From NCBI RefSeq assembly GCF_900102175.1, contig NZ_FNKN01000003.1, positions 310,414 through 374,413 of the forward strand: 64,000 nucleotides of DNA, written 5' to 3'. Positions within the stretch are counted from its first letter, which is position 1, and each line of letters opens with the position of its first letter. The notes below the pieces were generated by a model, which saw only the letters and a list, made by a program, of their open reading frames with translations, was not told the DNA's origin and ran no database searches. The DNA comes from Microbacterium sp. cf332. GTDB taxonomy: Bacteria; Actinomycetota; Actinomycetes; Actinomycetales; Microbacteriaceae. Below, one piece after another: positions 57,433 through 64,000 of the stretch. The position numbers and the translations under genes are program-made.

Positions 57433-57500
57433 CGGCGTTGGGCGCCTCCGCGATGACGGGTCCTTCGGGATCGCGGTCGTCGCGGAGGCGTCCAACGCCG
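57433..57500 (+). repeat. 25-bp stem-loop between infB and rbfA
   Basis: Arms 57433-57457 and 57476-57500 pair over 25 bp with only two G-T pairs (core GCGCCTCCGCGATGAC). The 18-base loop contains its own GTCC-TTCG-GGAT hairpin with a UUCG tetraloop. It lies 16 bases after the infB stop and 49 before rbfA. It could be an infB terminator, an RNase III site or a palindromic element. Confidence 0.8.
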
Positions 57501-57549
57501 TCGCTGTCTCTGCCCGCCGCCGTGCGGGCCGGAAGAAGGAGAAGAAGGT

Positions 57550-57987
57550 ATGTCGAGCGAACGTCAGTCACGTATGGCCGACCGCATCCGCGTGCTCGTC
57601 GCGGAACGCCTCGAGAAGGGGCTGCGCGACCCGCGCCTCGGTTTCGTGACCATCACCGACGTGCGGGTCACGGGTGACCTGCAGCACGCCTCGGTGTTCT
57701 ACACCGTCTACGGCTCCGACCAGGAGCGCACCGACTCGGCCGACGCCCTGCGTGCGGCGACGGGGATGCTGCGCAGCGAGGTCGGACGCAAGCTCGGCGT
57801 CCGCGTGACGCCGACGCTGGAGTTCATCCTCGATGCGATCCCCGAGAACGCCGGGCACATCGAGCACCTCCTGCGTGAGGCGCGCGAGCGGGACGCCGCG
57901 ACAGCGGCCACCGCGACGGGCGCGAGCTATGCCGGTGAGGCCGACCCCTACGTCAAGCCTCGCGAGGCCGACGACGACGAGGACTGA
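57550..57987 (+). CDS. rbfA: Ribosome-binding factor A
   Basis: Helps 30S maturation by acting on the 5' end of 16S rRNA. 145 residues: KH-like domain with RMADRIRVLVAERLEKGLRDPRLGFVTITDVRV and the conserved YTVYGS..LRSEVGRKLGVRVTPTLEF. The last ~30 residues are an acidic tail. Strong GAAGGAGAAG precedes the ATG. The upstream hairpin makes it unclear whether it is read through from infB. Confidence 0.95.
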   Translation: MSSERQSRMADRIRVLVAERLEKGLRDPRLGFVTITDVRVTGDLQHASVFYTVYGSDQERTDSADALRAATGMLRSEVGRKLGVRVTPTLEFILDAIPENAGHIEHLLREARERDAATAATATGASYAGEADPYVKPREADDDED

Positions 57988-57991
57988 GAGA

Positions 57992-58025
57992 GGGGGTGCC
58001 GCAGCAGCGCGGCATCCCCCTTTTT
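57992..58025 (+). terminator. Intrinsic terminator of rbfA
   Basis: GGGGGTGCCGC (57992-58002) pairs with GCGGCA(T)CCCCC (58009-58020), one bulged T, followed directly by TTTTT. It starts 5 bases after the rbfA stop and is the only hairpin I found here with a textbook T-tract. Confidence 0.92.
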
Positions 58026-58053
58026 CATCGCGCCGGCCGGCCCGTCGGGCGTG

Positions 58054-58920
58054 TCAGCGAGGAAGCCGGAGCCGACCGTCGATCGCCTCGACGAGACCGT
58101 CGGCGATGAGCGAGTCGATCGCGCGGTCGCGCTGTGTCGGGTCGGCCCAGTCGCCGATGACCTCGTCGGCGGCGAGATCGTGGGTCGTGGCCGCACGCAG
58201 GACCTTGAGCACGGCGCCGCGCGCCTGCCGGTCGCTGCCCTCGTATCGCGCCTGCTTGGTGCGGGTGTCGCCGGTGTCCGGATAGCCCGCCGCGCGCCAC
58301 GCGCATCGGTCGGCGAGGGGGCAGACCTCGCACCGGGGTGAGCGAGCGGTGCACACGACCGCACCGAGTTCCATCGCGGCCGCATTGACCACCGCCGACT
58401 CGGCGACATCGTCGGGCAGCAGCGCGGCCATGTCGACGAGGTCGCGTTTCGCGGCGGGGCCGGGCTGCGAGCGCCCCTGAACGGCACGGGCGATGACGCG
58501 CCGGGTGTTCGTGTCGACGACGGGATGCCGGTCACCGTATGCGAAGACGGCGACGGCGCGCGCGGTGTAGTCGCCGATGCCGGTCAGAGCGAGGAGGTCG
58601 TCCACGTCGCGAGGGACGACGCCGGAGTGCCGGTCGCGGATCTCGACGGCGGCGCGGTGCAGCCAGAGTGCGCGGCGGGGGTACCCGAGGTTCGCCCACT
58701 GACGCACGGCATCGGCCGGCGCAGCGGTGGCGAGGGCCCCGGGTGTCGGCCAGCGCGCGAGCCACGCTTCGAGGAGGGGGACGACCCGGCTCACGGGTGT
58801 CTGCTGGAGCATGAACTCGCTGACGAGCGTGCCCCACGCCCCGAACCCGGCGCGGCGCCAGGGCAGATCGCGCGCATTGTCGCGATACCACGCGGCGAGC
58901 GGCAGGGCGAGGTCGGGCAT
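58054..58920 (-). CDS. mutY: A/G-specific adenine glycosylase
   Basis: Removes adenine mispaired with 8-oxoguanine. 288 residues. Catalytic Glu in LVSEFMLQQTPVSRV, helix-hairpin-helix LTGIGDYTARAVAVFA, catalytic Asp in VVDTNTRRV, and the iron-sulfur loop C-x6-C-x2-C-x5-C (CTARSPRCEVCPLADRC). The C-terminal MutT-like 8-oxoG recognition domain of E. coli MutY is largely missing; the tail here is short. ATG 6 bases after TAGGCT. Confidence 0.93.
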   Translation of the reverse strand: MPDLALPLAAWYRDNARDLPWRRAGFGAWGTLVSEFMLQQTPVSRVVPLLEAWLARWPTPGALATAAPADAVRQWANLGYPRRALWLHRAAVEIRDRHSGVVPRDVDDLLALTGIGDYTARAVAVFAYGDRHPVVDTNTRRVIARAVQGRSQPGPAAKRDLVDMAALLPDDVAESAVVNAAAMELGAVVCTARSPRCEVCPLADRCAWRAAGYPDTGDTRTKQARYEGSDRQARGAVLKVLRAATTHDLAADEVIGDWADPTQRDRAIDSLIADGLVEAIDGRLRLPR

Positions 58921-58926
58921 CGATTC

Positions 58927-58932
58927 AGCCTA
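58927..58932 (-). promoter_or_regulatory. -10 box of mutY, leaderless type
   Basis: TAGGCT on the minus strand, 6 bases before ATG 58920. Confidence 0.6.
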
Positions 58933-58997
58933 CGACGCACGCGGGGCGCCGGTCACCGCTACCCACTGACCGGACAGCGGCCGGGGGGAGGGCGCCG

Positions 58998-59003
58998 TAG
59001 GCT
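58998..59003 (+). promoter_or_regulatory. -10 box of truB, leaderless type
   Basis: TAGGCT, 7 bases, then ATG 59011. The intervening GGAGAG is too close to the start for a normal Shine-Dalgarno. Confidence 0.55.
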
Positions 59004-59010
59004 GGAGAGC

Positions 59011-59922
59011 ATGCCCGAAACCGCCCCCCGCGGCATCCTGCTCGTCGACAAGTCGGGCGGAATGACCAGTCACGACGTCGTCGCACGTGCTCGTCGCGCG
59101 CTCGGCACCCGCAAGATCGGACACGCCGGGACGCTCGATCCGATGGCGACCGGCCTGCTCGTGCTGGGCGTCGGTGGCGCGACGCGGCTGCTCACCTACA
59201 TCGTCGGACTCGACAAGACGTACGAGGCGACGATCCGACTCGGTGTCTCGACGGATTCGGACGACGCCGACGGATCCGTCACCGGACGGGCCACGGAGCA
59301 CGCGCTCTCGGCGGTCGACCGCGCCGGTATCGAGCGGGGTGTCGCGGCTCTGACCGGCGAGATCGACCAGATCCCCAGTACCGTGTCGGCGATCAAGGTC
59401 GGTGGGAAGCGAGCCTATGACCTCGCCCGCGCCGGGGAGCAGGTCGAGCTCAAGGCGCGGCGCGTCACGGTCTCGCGATTCGAGATCGGCGAGGTCCGCC
59501 CGGTCGACCGCGCCGATGCGGCCGGGGCCCTCGATGTCGACGTCGTCGTCGACTGCACGAGCGGCACCTACATCCGCGCCCTCGCGCGCGACCTCGGAGC
59601 CGACCTCGGCGTCGGCGGCCACCTGACTGCCCTGCGGCGCACCCGTATCGGTCCCTTCGATGTCGCGGAGGCGGTGACGGAGATCCTTCCCGACGCCGCC
59701 CTTCTGTCGGACGCGGCCGTCGCGGCGGCCGTCTTGGGTACCTTCGCGGTCAGCGCCGACGAGGCCCGTGACCTGCGTCACGGCAAACGGCTCGTCGGCG
59801 CGGCGGAGCGGCTGACGGGCGTGAATCCCGCGGCCATAGATCCCGACGGGCGACTCGTCGGGATCGTGGGACGTCGGGGCGACGACGTCAAAAGCCTCAT
59901 GAACATGGCGGAGGGCGCATGA
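59011..59922 (+). CDS. truB: tRNA pseudouridine-55 synthase
   Basis: Makes pseudouridine 55 in the T-loop of tRNAs. 303 residues. N-terminal GILLVDKSGGMTSHDVV, catalytic Asp in GHAGTLDPMATGLLVLGVG, and the C-terminal PUA-like region. ATG 59011 matches the family start and follows TAGGCT; longer readings upstream overlap mutY. Its stop overlaps the next start (ATGA), tying a small membrane protein to it. Confidence 0.96.
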   Translation: MPETAPRGILLVDKSGGMTSHDVVARARRALGTRKIGHAGTLDPMATGLLVLGVGGATRLLTYIVGLDKTYEATIRLGVSTDSDDADGSVTGRATEHALSAVDRAGIERGVAALTGEIDQIPSTVSAIKVGGKRAYDLARAGEQVELKARRVTVSRFEIGEVRPVDRADAAGALDVDVVVDCTSGTYIRALARDLGADLGVGGHLTALRRTRIGPFDVAEAVTEILPDAALLSDAAVAAAVLGTFAVSADEARDLRHGKRLVGAAERLTGVNPAAIDPDGRLVGIVGRRGDDVKSLMNMAEGA

Positions 59923-60287
59923 TCGCGGTGTTCACGATCGTGCAGGTCGTGGTGGCCGTCGCCGCGGGGCTGCTGTGCACCGGGCTCGGGCTGGCGAACC
60001 GGCGCCCGAGCGACCTCTCGGTCGGGTCGCTCGCCCTCGTCGAGGTACTGCTGATCGCGCAGGTCGTGGTGGCGATCGTCGCGCCGTTCGTGGGCAACCC
60101 GCCCAGCGGCAGTGCGCTGGAGTTCTGGGTCTACCTCGTCTCGGCGGTGCTGCTGCCGCCGGCCGCCGTCTTCTGGGCCCTCATCGAACGCAGCCGGTGG
60201 AGCACGGTCATCCTCGGGGTGGCAGCGCTCTCGGTCGCCGTCATGGTCTGGCGGATGCAGGTGATATGGACGGTTCAGGTCGTCTGA
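59919..60287 (+). CDS. Small membrane protein downstream of truB
   Basis: 122 residues, four membrane helices (~2-24, 36-58, 66-88, 95-112) with very short loops. No family recognised; similar small proteins occur between truB and ribF in related actinobacteria, as I recall. ATG overlaps the truB stop, so it is translated from the truB mRNA. Confidence 0.72.
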   Translation: MIAVFTIVQVVVAVAAGLLCTGLGLANRRPSDLSVGSLALVEVLLIAQVVVAIVAPFVGNPPSGSALEFWVYLVSAVLLPPAAVFWALIERSRWSTVILGVAALSVAVMVWRMQVIWTVQVV

Positions 60288-60305
60288 AGCCGCTCGTGCG
60301 ACGCC

Positions 60306-60311
60306 TATCAT
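60306..60311 (+). promoter_or_regulatory. -10 box before the second small membrane gene
   Basis: TATCAT, 10 bases, then ATG 60322. Confidence 0.45.
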
Positions 60312-60321
60312 TGTTCGGGTC

Positions 60322-60774
60322 ATGGATCAGACCCGCCCTCGTATGACCGGCATCGGCCGCGTCCTCGTGGTCGTGTACGCCGTCATGGCCCTCGCCGCGA
60401 CCGGGCGCTCGCTCGTGCAGATCGTCGAGGACTTCTCATACGCGCCATTGGCGTACTCGCTCTCGGCGGCCGCGGCGCTCGTCTACGTCCTCGCCACCGT
60501 CGCGCTCGTGAAGTCGGGCTCCCGCCGGTGGTACCTCGTGGCTTGGGTGGCGATCTGCTTCGAGCTCGTGGGCGTCCTGGTCGTGGGTACGCTGAGCCTC
60601 GTTCTGCCCGACCTGTTCTCGCATGACGCGACGGTGTGGTCGGGCTACGGCTTCGGCTACTTCTGGGTGCCGCTCGCGTTGCCCTTCGTCGGCATCTGGT
60701 GGCTCGTCTCGCACCGGGACGGTGCCGCCGACAACGACGAGCGTCCCGTCGTCCTGGAGGGATCCTCATGGTGA
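60322..60774 (+). CDS. Small membrane protein upstream of ribF
   Basis: 150 residues, four membrane helices, with a conserved-looking aromatic stretch (WSGYGFGYFWVPLALPFVGIWWL) in the last helix and a polar C-terminal tail. Function unknown. Its stop lies 7 bases inside ribF (ATGGTGA), so it is coupled to ribF. It may have its own leaderless promoter. Confidence 0.74.
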   Translation: MDQTRPRMTGIGRVLVVVYAVMALAATGRSLVQIVEDFSYAPLAYSLSAAAALVYVLATVALVKSGSRRWYLVAWVAICFELVGVLVVGTLSLVLPDLFSHDATVWSGYGFGYFWVPLALPFVGIWWLVSHRDGAADNDERPVVLEGSSW

Positions 60775-61742
60775 CCGTGTTCCGAGATCCCGCCGAGGTG
60801 CCTGCGGGCTTCGGCCCGAGCGTCGTGGCGATCGGCAAGTTCGACGGCGTGCATTCGGGTCACCGGGCCGTCATCGACCGGGCGCGTGTGGATGCGGCGG
60901 CGCGCGGCGCCCGCGTCGTCGCCGTGACCTTCGACCGCAATCCGCTCAGCCTTCTGCGGCCGGAGCTGTGCCCGGAGCCGCTCGTCGCGCTCGACCAGAA
61001 GATCGGGCTGCTCGCCTCGGCCGGCGTCGACGCGGTACTGGTGCTGCGCTTCGACGAGCAGCTGGCCGCGCTGCCGGCGCGCGCTTTCGTCGAGAGCATC
61101 CTGGTTCGAGCCCTGGGGGCCGTCGGCGTACTCGTCGGCGACGACTTCCGGTTCGGACGTGGGGGTGAGGGCGGCCCCGGAACGCTGGTCGAGCTCGGCG
61201 GCGAGCTGGGCTTCGACGTCGACGTCGTCACCGACGTGCGCGCCCGCGACGCAGGGCGGCGGGTCTCGTCGACGTGGGTGCGCGATCTCCTGGCCGACGG
61301 CGATGTCGCCGGCGCCGCGCGCCTGCTCGGTCGGCCGCACGCCGTCGAGGCCGAGGTCGTGCACGGCCTCAAGCGCGGCCGCGAGCTCGGCTATCCGACG
61401 GCCAACCTGGCGACGGACGCGGCGGGCTTCATCCCGGCGGACGGGGTGTACGCGGGGTGGCTCGTCGACCTCGGGATGCGGGGGGGCGACGGCACGTACC
61501 CGGCGAGCGTGATCCGCTATCCGGCGGCCATCTCCGTCGGCACCAATCCGACCTTCGACGACGTGCCCCAGCGGCAGGTCGAGGCGTACGTCCTCGACGA
61601 GACCGGCCTCGACCTGTACGGCCACCGCGTCGAGGTTCGGTTCACGGCCCGCATCCGCGGCATGGTCGCGTTCGAAGGCATCCCCGCGCTCATCCGGCAG
61701 ATGGATGACGACGTCGTCCGGGTGCGCGAGGCGCTCGCCTGA
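60768..61742 (+). CDS. ribF: Bifunctional riboflavin kinase / FAD synthetase
   Basis: Converts riboflavin to FMN and FMN to FAD. 324 residues. The N-terminal FAD synthetase is a nucleotidyltransferase with VVAIGKFDGVHSGHRAVI and VSSTWVRDLLADG; the C-terminal flavokinase has RELGYPTANL and ISVGTNPTFDD. The start overlaps the preceding gene; GGAGGG lies 6 bases upstream of ATG 60768. No FMN riboswitch is visible. Last plus-strand gene of the truB block. Confidence 0.96.
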   Translation: MVTVFRDPAEVPAGFGPSVVAIGKFDGVHSGHRAVIDRARVDAAARGARVVAVTFDRNPLSLLRPELCPEPLVALDQKIGLLASAGVDAVLVLRFDEQLAALPARAFVESILVRALGAVGVLVGDDFRFGRGGEGGPGTLVELGGELGFDVDVVTDVRARDAGRRVSSTWVRDLLADGDVAGAARLLGRPHAVEAEVVHGLKRGRELGYPTANLATDAAGFIPADGVYAGWLVDLGMRGGDGTYPASVIRYPAAISVGTNPTFDDVPQRQVEAYVLDETGLDLYGHRVEVRFTARIRGMVAFEGIPALIRQMDDDVVRVREALA

Positions 61743-61763
61743 CGCGCGTCGTCGCGGGGCCGC

Positions 61764-62480
61764 TCAGTACGAGGATTCGTCAACGGCGCCGGTGGCTTCG
61801 TCGCCGGCCTCGAGGCGTCGTGCCTCGCCCAGGATCGTCGCGCTGCCGCTCGTGCCGAGACGCGTCGCCCCCGCATCGAGCATGGCGACAGCGTCGGCGA
61901 AGCTGCGGACGCCACCCGAGGCCTTGACCTGCACGGACGGTCCGACGTTCTCGCGCATGAGACGGACGTGCGGCACCGTCGCCCCGCCGCCGGCGAAGCC
62001 TGTCGAAGTCTTGACGAAGTCGGCGCCGCCGGCCTCGGTCAACCGGCTGCCTCGGGCGATCTGCTCGTCGTCGAGCAGGCTCGTCTCGAGGATGACCTTG
62101 ACGATCTTCCCTTCGGCGGCGTCGACGACCGCGCGGATGTCGTCGACCACGACGTCGTCGAAGCCCGACCGCAGCGCCGCGATGTTCACGACCATGTCGA
62201 ACTCGGAGGCGCCGTCAGCCGCGGCCTGGCGCACCTCGGCGACCTTCGTCGCGGTCGACGTCGTGCCGTGCGGGAACCCGATGACGGTGCCGACGGCCAC
62301 GCCGGTGCCGCTCAGTCGCTCCACCGCGTGCGGGATGTCGGAGGGGCGGACGCACACCGAGAACACCTTCCACTCCGCGGCGACGGCCAGCTCGGCGTCG
62401 ACCTGAGCTCGCGTGAGCTCAGGCTTGAGGATGGCGTGGTCGAGGGTCGCGGCGAGCTCGCGCTCGGAGATCGTGGACAT
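61764..62480 (-). CDS. deoC: Deoxyribose-phosphate aldolase
   Basis: Class I aldolase that cleaves deoxyribose 5-phosphate to acetaldehyde and glyceraldehyde 3-phosphate. 238 residues. N-terminal LAATLDHAILKPELTRAQ, the Asp/Lys relay in KIVKVILETSLL and the Schiff-base Lys in ADFVKTSTGF. ATG 6 bases after a TACGCT box. Stands alone, convergent with ribF; no other deo gene here. Confidence 0.95.
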   Translation of the reverse strand: MSTISERELAATLDHAILKPELTRAQVDAELAVAAEWKVFSVCVRPSDIPHAVERLSGTGVAVGTVIGFPHGTTSTATKVAEVRQAAADGASEFDMVVNIAALRSGFDDVVVDDIRAVVDAAEGKIVKVILETSLLDDEQIARGSRLTEAGGADFVKTSTGFAGGGATVPHVRLMRENVGPSVQVKASGGVRSFADAVAMLDAGATRLGTSGSATILGEARRLEAGDEATGAVDESSY

Positions 62481-62486
62481 GGTTTC

Positions 62487-62492
62487 AGCGTA
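62487..62492 (-). promoter_or_regulatory. -10 box of deoC, leaderless type
   Basis: TACGCT on the minus strand, 6 bases before ATG 62480. Confidence 0.5.
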
Positions 62493-62522
62493 CGCGTTCC
62501 CTGCGCACGGGCATCGACGGGA

Positions 62523-62539
62523 ATACCCCTGGGGGGTAT
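62523..62539. promoter_or_regulatory. CsoR-type copper operator of copZA
   Basis: ATACCCC-TGG-GGGGTAT, a perfect 7-3-7 palindrome of the CsoR consensus, 33 bases before the copZ ATG. It overlaps the likely -10 (TATCCT at 62537-62542), so bound CsoR would block polymerase and Cu(I) would relieve it. The csoR gene itself is not in the window. Confidence 0.82.
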
Positions 62540-62571
62540 CCTGTTGTCATCGTCGAACGAACAGGAGCATC

Positions 62572-62784
62572 ATGTCGACCCAGACCTACGCCGTCGAAGG
62601 CATGACCTGCGGCCACTGCGCCGCCGCTGTGACCCGCGAGCTCGGGCTCGTACCCGGCGTCTCCGACGTCGCCGTCGACGTCGACGCGGGAACCGTCGCG
62701 GTCACGGCCGTCCAGCCGCCCGACGACGACGTCGTCTCGGCGGCCGTCGCCGAAGCGGGATACACGGTCACCGGACGCCGCTGA
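62572..62784 (+). CDS. copZ: Copper chaperone (HMA domain)
   Basis: 70-residue ferredoxin-like metal-binding domain with GMTCGHC near the N-terminus, which binds Cu(I) through two Cys, and AVAEAGYTV at the end. It hands copper to the CopA ATPase. CAGGAG precedes the ATG. Its stop overlaps the copA ATG by one base (TGATG). Confidence 0.94.
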   Translation: MSTQTYAVEGMTCGHCAAAVTRELGLVPGVSDVAVDVDAGTVAVTAVQPPDDDVVSAAVAEAGYTVTGRR

Positions 62785-64000
62785 TGAGCACCGACACCGC
62801 CGGGCGCGAGCTGAGCCACGCCGTCCTCGACATCGAGGGGATGACCTGTGCGAGCTGCGTCGCCCGCGTCGAGAAGCGTCTGCAGCGCCTGGACGGTGTC
62901 CGTGCGACCGTGAATCTGGCGACCGAGACGGCTCGCGTGGAGCATCCCGCCGACGTCTCGGCCGAGCAGCTGATCGGAGCCGTGGGCGAGGCGGGGTACA
63001 CCGCGCGCGTGCGTCGCCCCGCGGCCGCGCCCGCCGACCACACCGAACATCACGCCGGCGGTGGACACCAACACGACGTCGAGGACGTGCCGGGGCGCAC
63101 CACCCTGCGGACCCGCCTCGTCTGGGGCATCGTGCTCGCCGTGCCGGTGGTCGTGCTGGGCATGGTGCCCGCGTGGCAATTCCCCGGATGGCAGTGGCTC
63201 TCGCTGGTCCTGACCGCGCCGGTCGTGTTCTGGGCGGGCTGGCCGTTCCACCGGGCCACGTTCGCTAACGCGCGTCACGGGGCGCTGACGATGGACACGC
63301 TCGTGACCATCGGCACCTTCGCCGCGTTCGCCTGGAGCCTCTGGGCCGTGCTGTTCGGTTCGGCCGGGCGGATCGGCATCCGTCACGACGTCGTGCTCTT
63401 CGGTCCGGTGCACGACCCGACGTCGCTCGTCTACTTCGAGGTGGCGGCAGCCGTCACGGTCCTGATTCTGCTGGGCCGCTTCGTCGAGCAGCGCTCGCGG
63501 CGTCGCGCTGGTGCCGCTCTGCGTGCGCTGCTCGAGCTCGGGGCGACCGACGTCGAGCTCGCCGATGGTCGACGCGTGGCGGTCGACTCCCTGCGCGTCG
63601 GCGATGCCTTCGTCGTGCGCCCGGGGGAGACCGTCGCGACCGACGGTGTCGTGCTCGAGGGGGCGGCCGCGGTTGACGAGAGCATGCTCACGGGCGAGTC
63701 GGTGCCCGTCGACGTGGCTGCGGGGAGCGAGGTGACCGGGGGCACGATCGCGTCGGGCGGACGCCTGTTGGTCCGTGCGACGTCGGTCGGCGAGAGCACG
63801 CGCCTCGCGCACCTGGCGCGCCTCGTCGACGAGGCGCAGGCGGGCAAGAGCCGCGTGCAGCGTCTCGCCGACCGGGTATCGGCGGTCTTCGTGCCGGCGG
63901 TCATCGTGGTCGCCGTGCTCACGCTCGTCGGATGGATCGTCGCGGGTGCGCCCGTGGCCTCGGGCTTCACCGCGGCCGTAGCCGTGCTCATCATCGCCTG
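62784..64000 (+). CDS. copA: Copper-exporting P-type ATPase, 5' part
   Basis: P1B-type ATPase that pumps Cu(I) out of the cytoplasm. First 405 residues are in the window; the gene runs off the right edge. One N-terminal HMA domain with GMTCASCVARVEK, a His-rich linker (HTEHHAGGGHQHDVED, ~93-108), four membrane helices, and the actuator domain with VDESMLTGESVPVD. The CPC and DKTGT motifs lie beyond the edge. ATG overlaps the copZ stop. Confidence 0.95.
   Translation, partial: MSTDTAGRELSHAVLDIEGMTCASCVARVEKRLQRLDGVRATVNLATETARVEHPADVSAEQLIGAVGEAGYTARVRRPAAAPADHTEHHAGGGHQHDVEDVPGRTTLRTRLVWGIVLAVPVVVLGMVPAWQFPGWQWLSLVLTAPVVFWAGWPFHRATFANARHGALTMDTLVTIGTFAAFAWSLWAVLFGSAGRIGIRHDVVLFGPVHDPTSLVYFEVAAAVTVLILLGRFVEQRSRRRAGAALRALLELGATDVELADGRRVAVDSLRVGDAFVVRPGETVATDGVVLEGAAAVDESMLTGESVPVDVAAGSEVTGGTIASGGRLLVRATSVGESTRLAHLARLVDEAQAGKSRVQRLADRVSAVFVPAVIVVAVLTLVGWIVAGAPVASGFTAAVAVLIIA

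Overview
The window is a very GC-rich, gene-dense bacterial chromosome segment. I infer an actinobacterium, most likely a Microbacteriaceae member close to Microbacterium. The grounds are codon use with G/C at almost every third position, many GTG starts, TANNNT -10 boxes placed directly before start codons, a fused PhzE-type anthranilate synthase, long low-complexity N-termini on Rho and IF2, DUF5684, DUF1206 and DUF2993 proteins, and the order lysA-hom-thrB-rho-prfA followed by sua5, a WecA-like transferase and the atp operon. I see no phage, insertion sequence, CRISPR array, rRNA or tRNA gene. No stretch longer than 300 bases lacks a gene.

Left part (1-15160): the 3' end of argS, a DUF2993 membrane-anchored protein, two small genes, then the aspartate-family genes lysA, hom and thrB, a tiny coupling ORF between hom and thrB, rho and prfA. 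A minus-strand cysK-cysE pair separates prfA from its usual partner prmC. Next come sua5, a WecA-like phosphosugar transferase and an AtpI-like membrane protein. The complete F1Fo operon atpBEFHAGDC (15320-22134) follows and ends in a strong tetraloop hairpin.

Middle (22200-37230): yaaA, a DUF5684 membrane protein, an aldo/keto reductase, a PP2C phosphatase next to a large FtsK/EccC-like ATPase, an APC permease with a saccharopine-dehydrogenase-like enzyme, a minus-strand asparaginase-alanine dehydrogenase pair, OsmC, an acyltransferase, an FKBP lipoprotein and dxr.

Right part (37230-64000): the ancient actinobacterial block dxr / rip / ispG / proS / nusA-ylxR-infB-rbfA / truB / ribF lies on the plus strand. 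It is interrupted by minus-strand islands: pflB-pflA, a MurE-like ligase and a ycnI pair; trpEG; pcp; DUF1206 plus an alcohol dehydrogenase; mutY; and deoC. rimP is absent from its usual place before nusA. The window ends in a copper-efflux operon, copZ-copA, behind a CsoR-type operator.

The most interesting signals are regulatory. (1) A transcription attenuator sits upstream of trpEG, with an 11-residue leader peptide carrying tandem Trp codons. The leader ORF itself appears to be leaderless, with a -10 box 8 nt before its ATG. (2) About twenty genes have a -10 box 6-10 nt before the start codon, implying leaderless mRNAs. (3) A 28-codon ORF with a good Shine-Dalgarno overlaps the thrB start as ATGA. 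(4) Several large intergenic hairpins are present, including a 25-bp stem between infB and rbfA.
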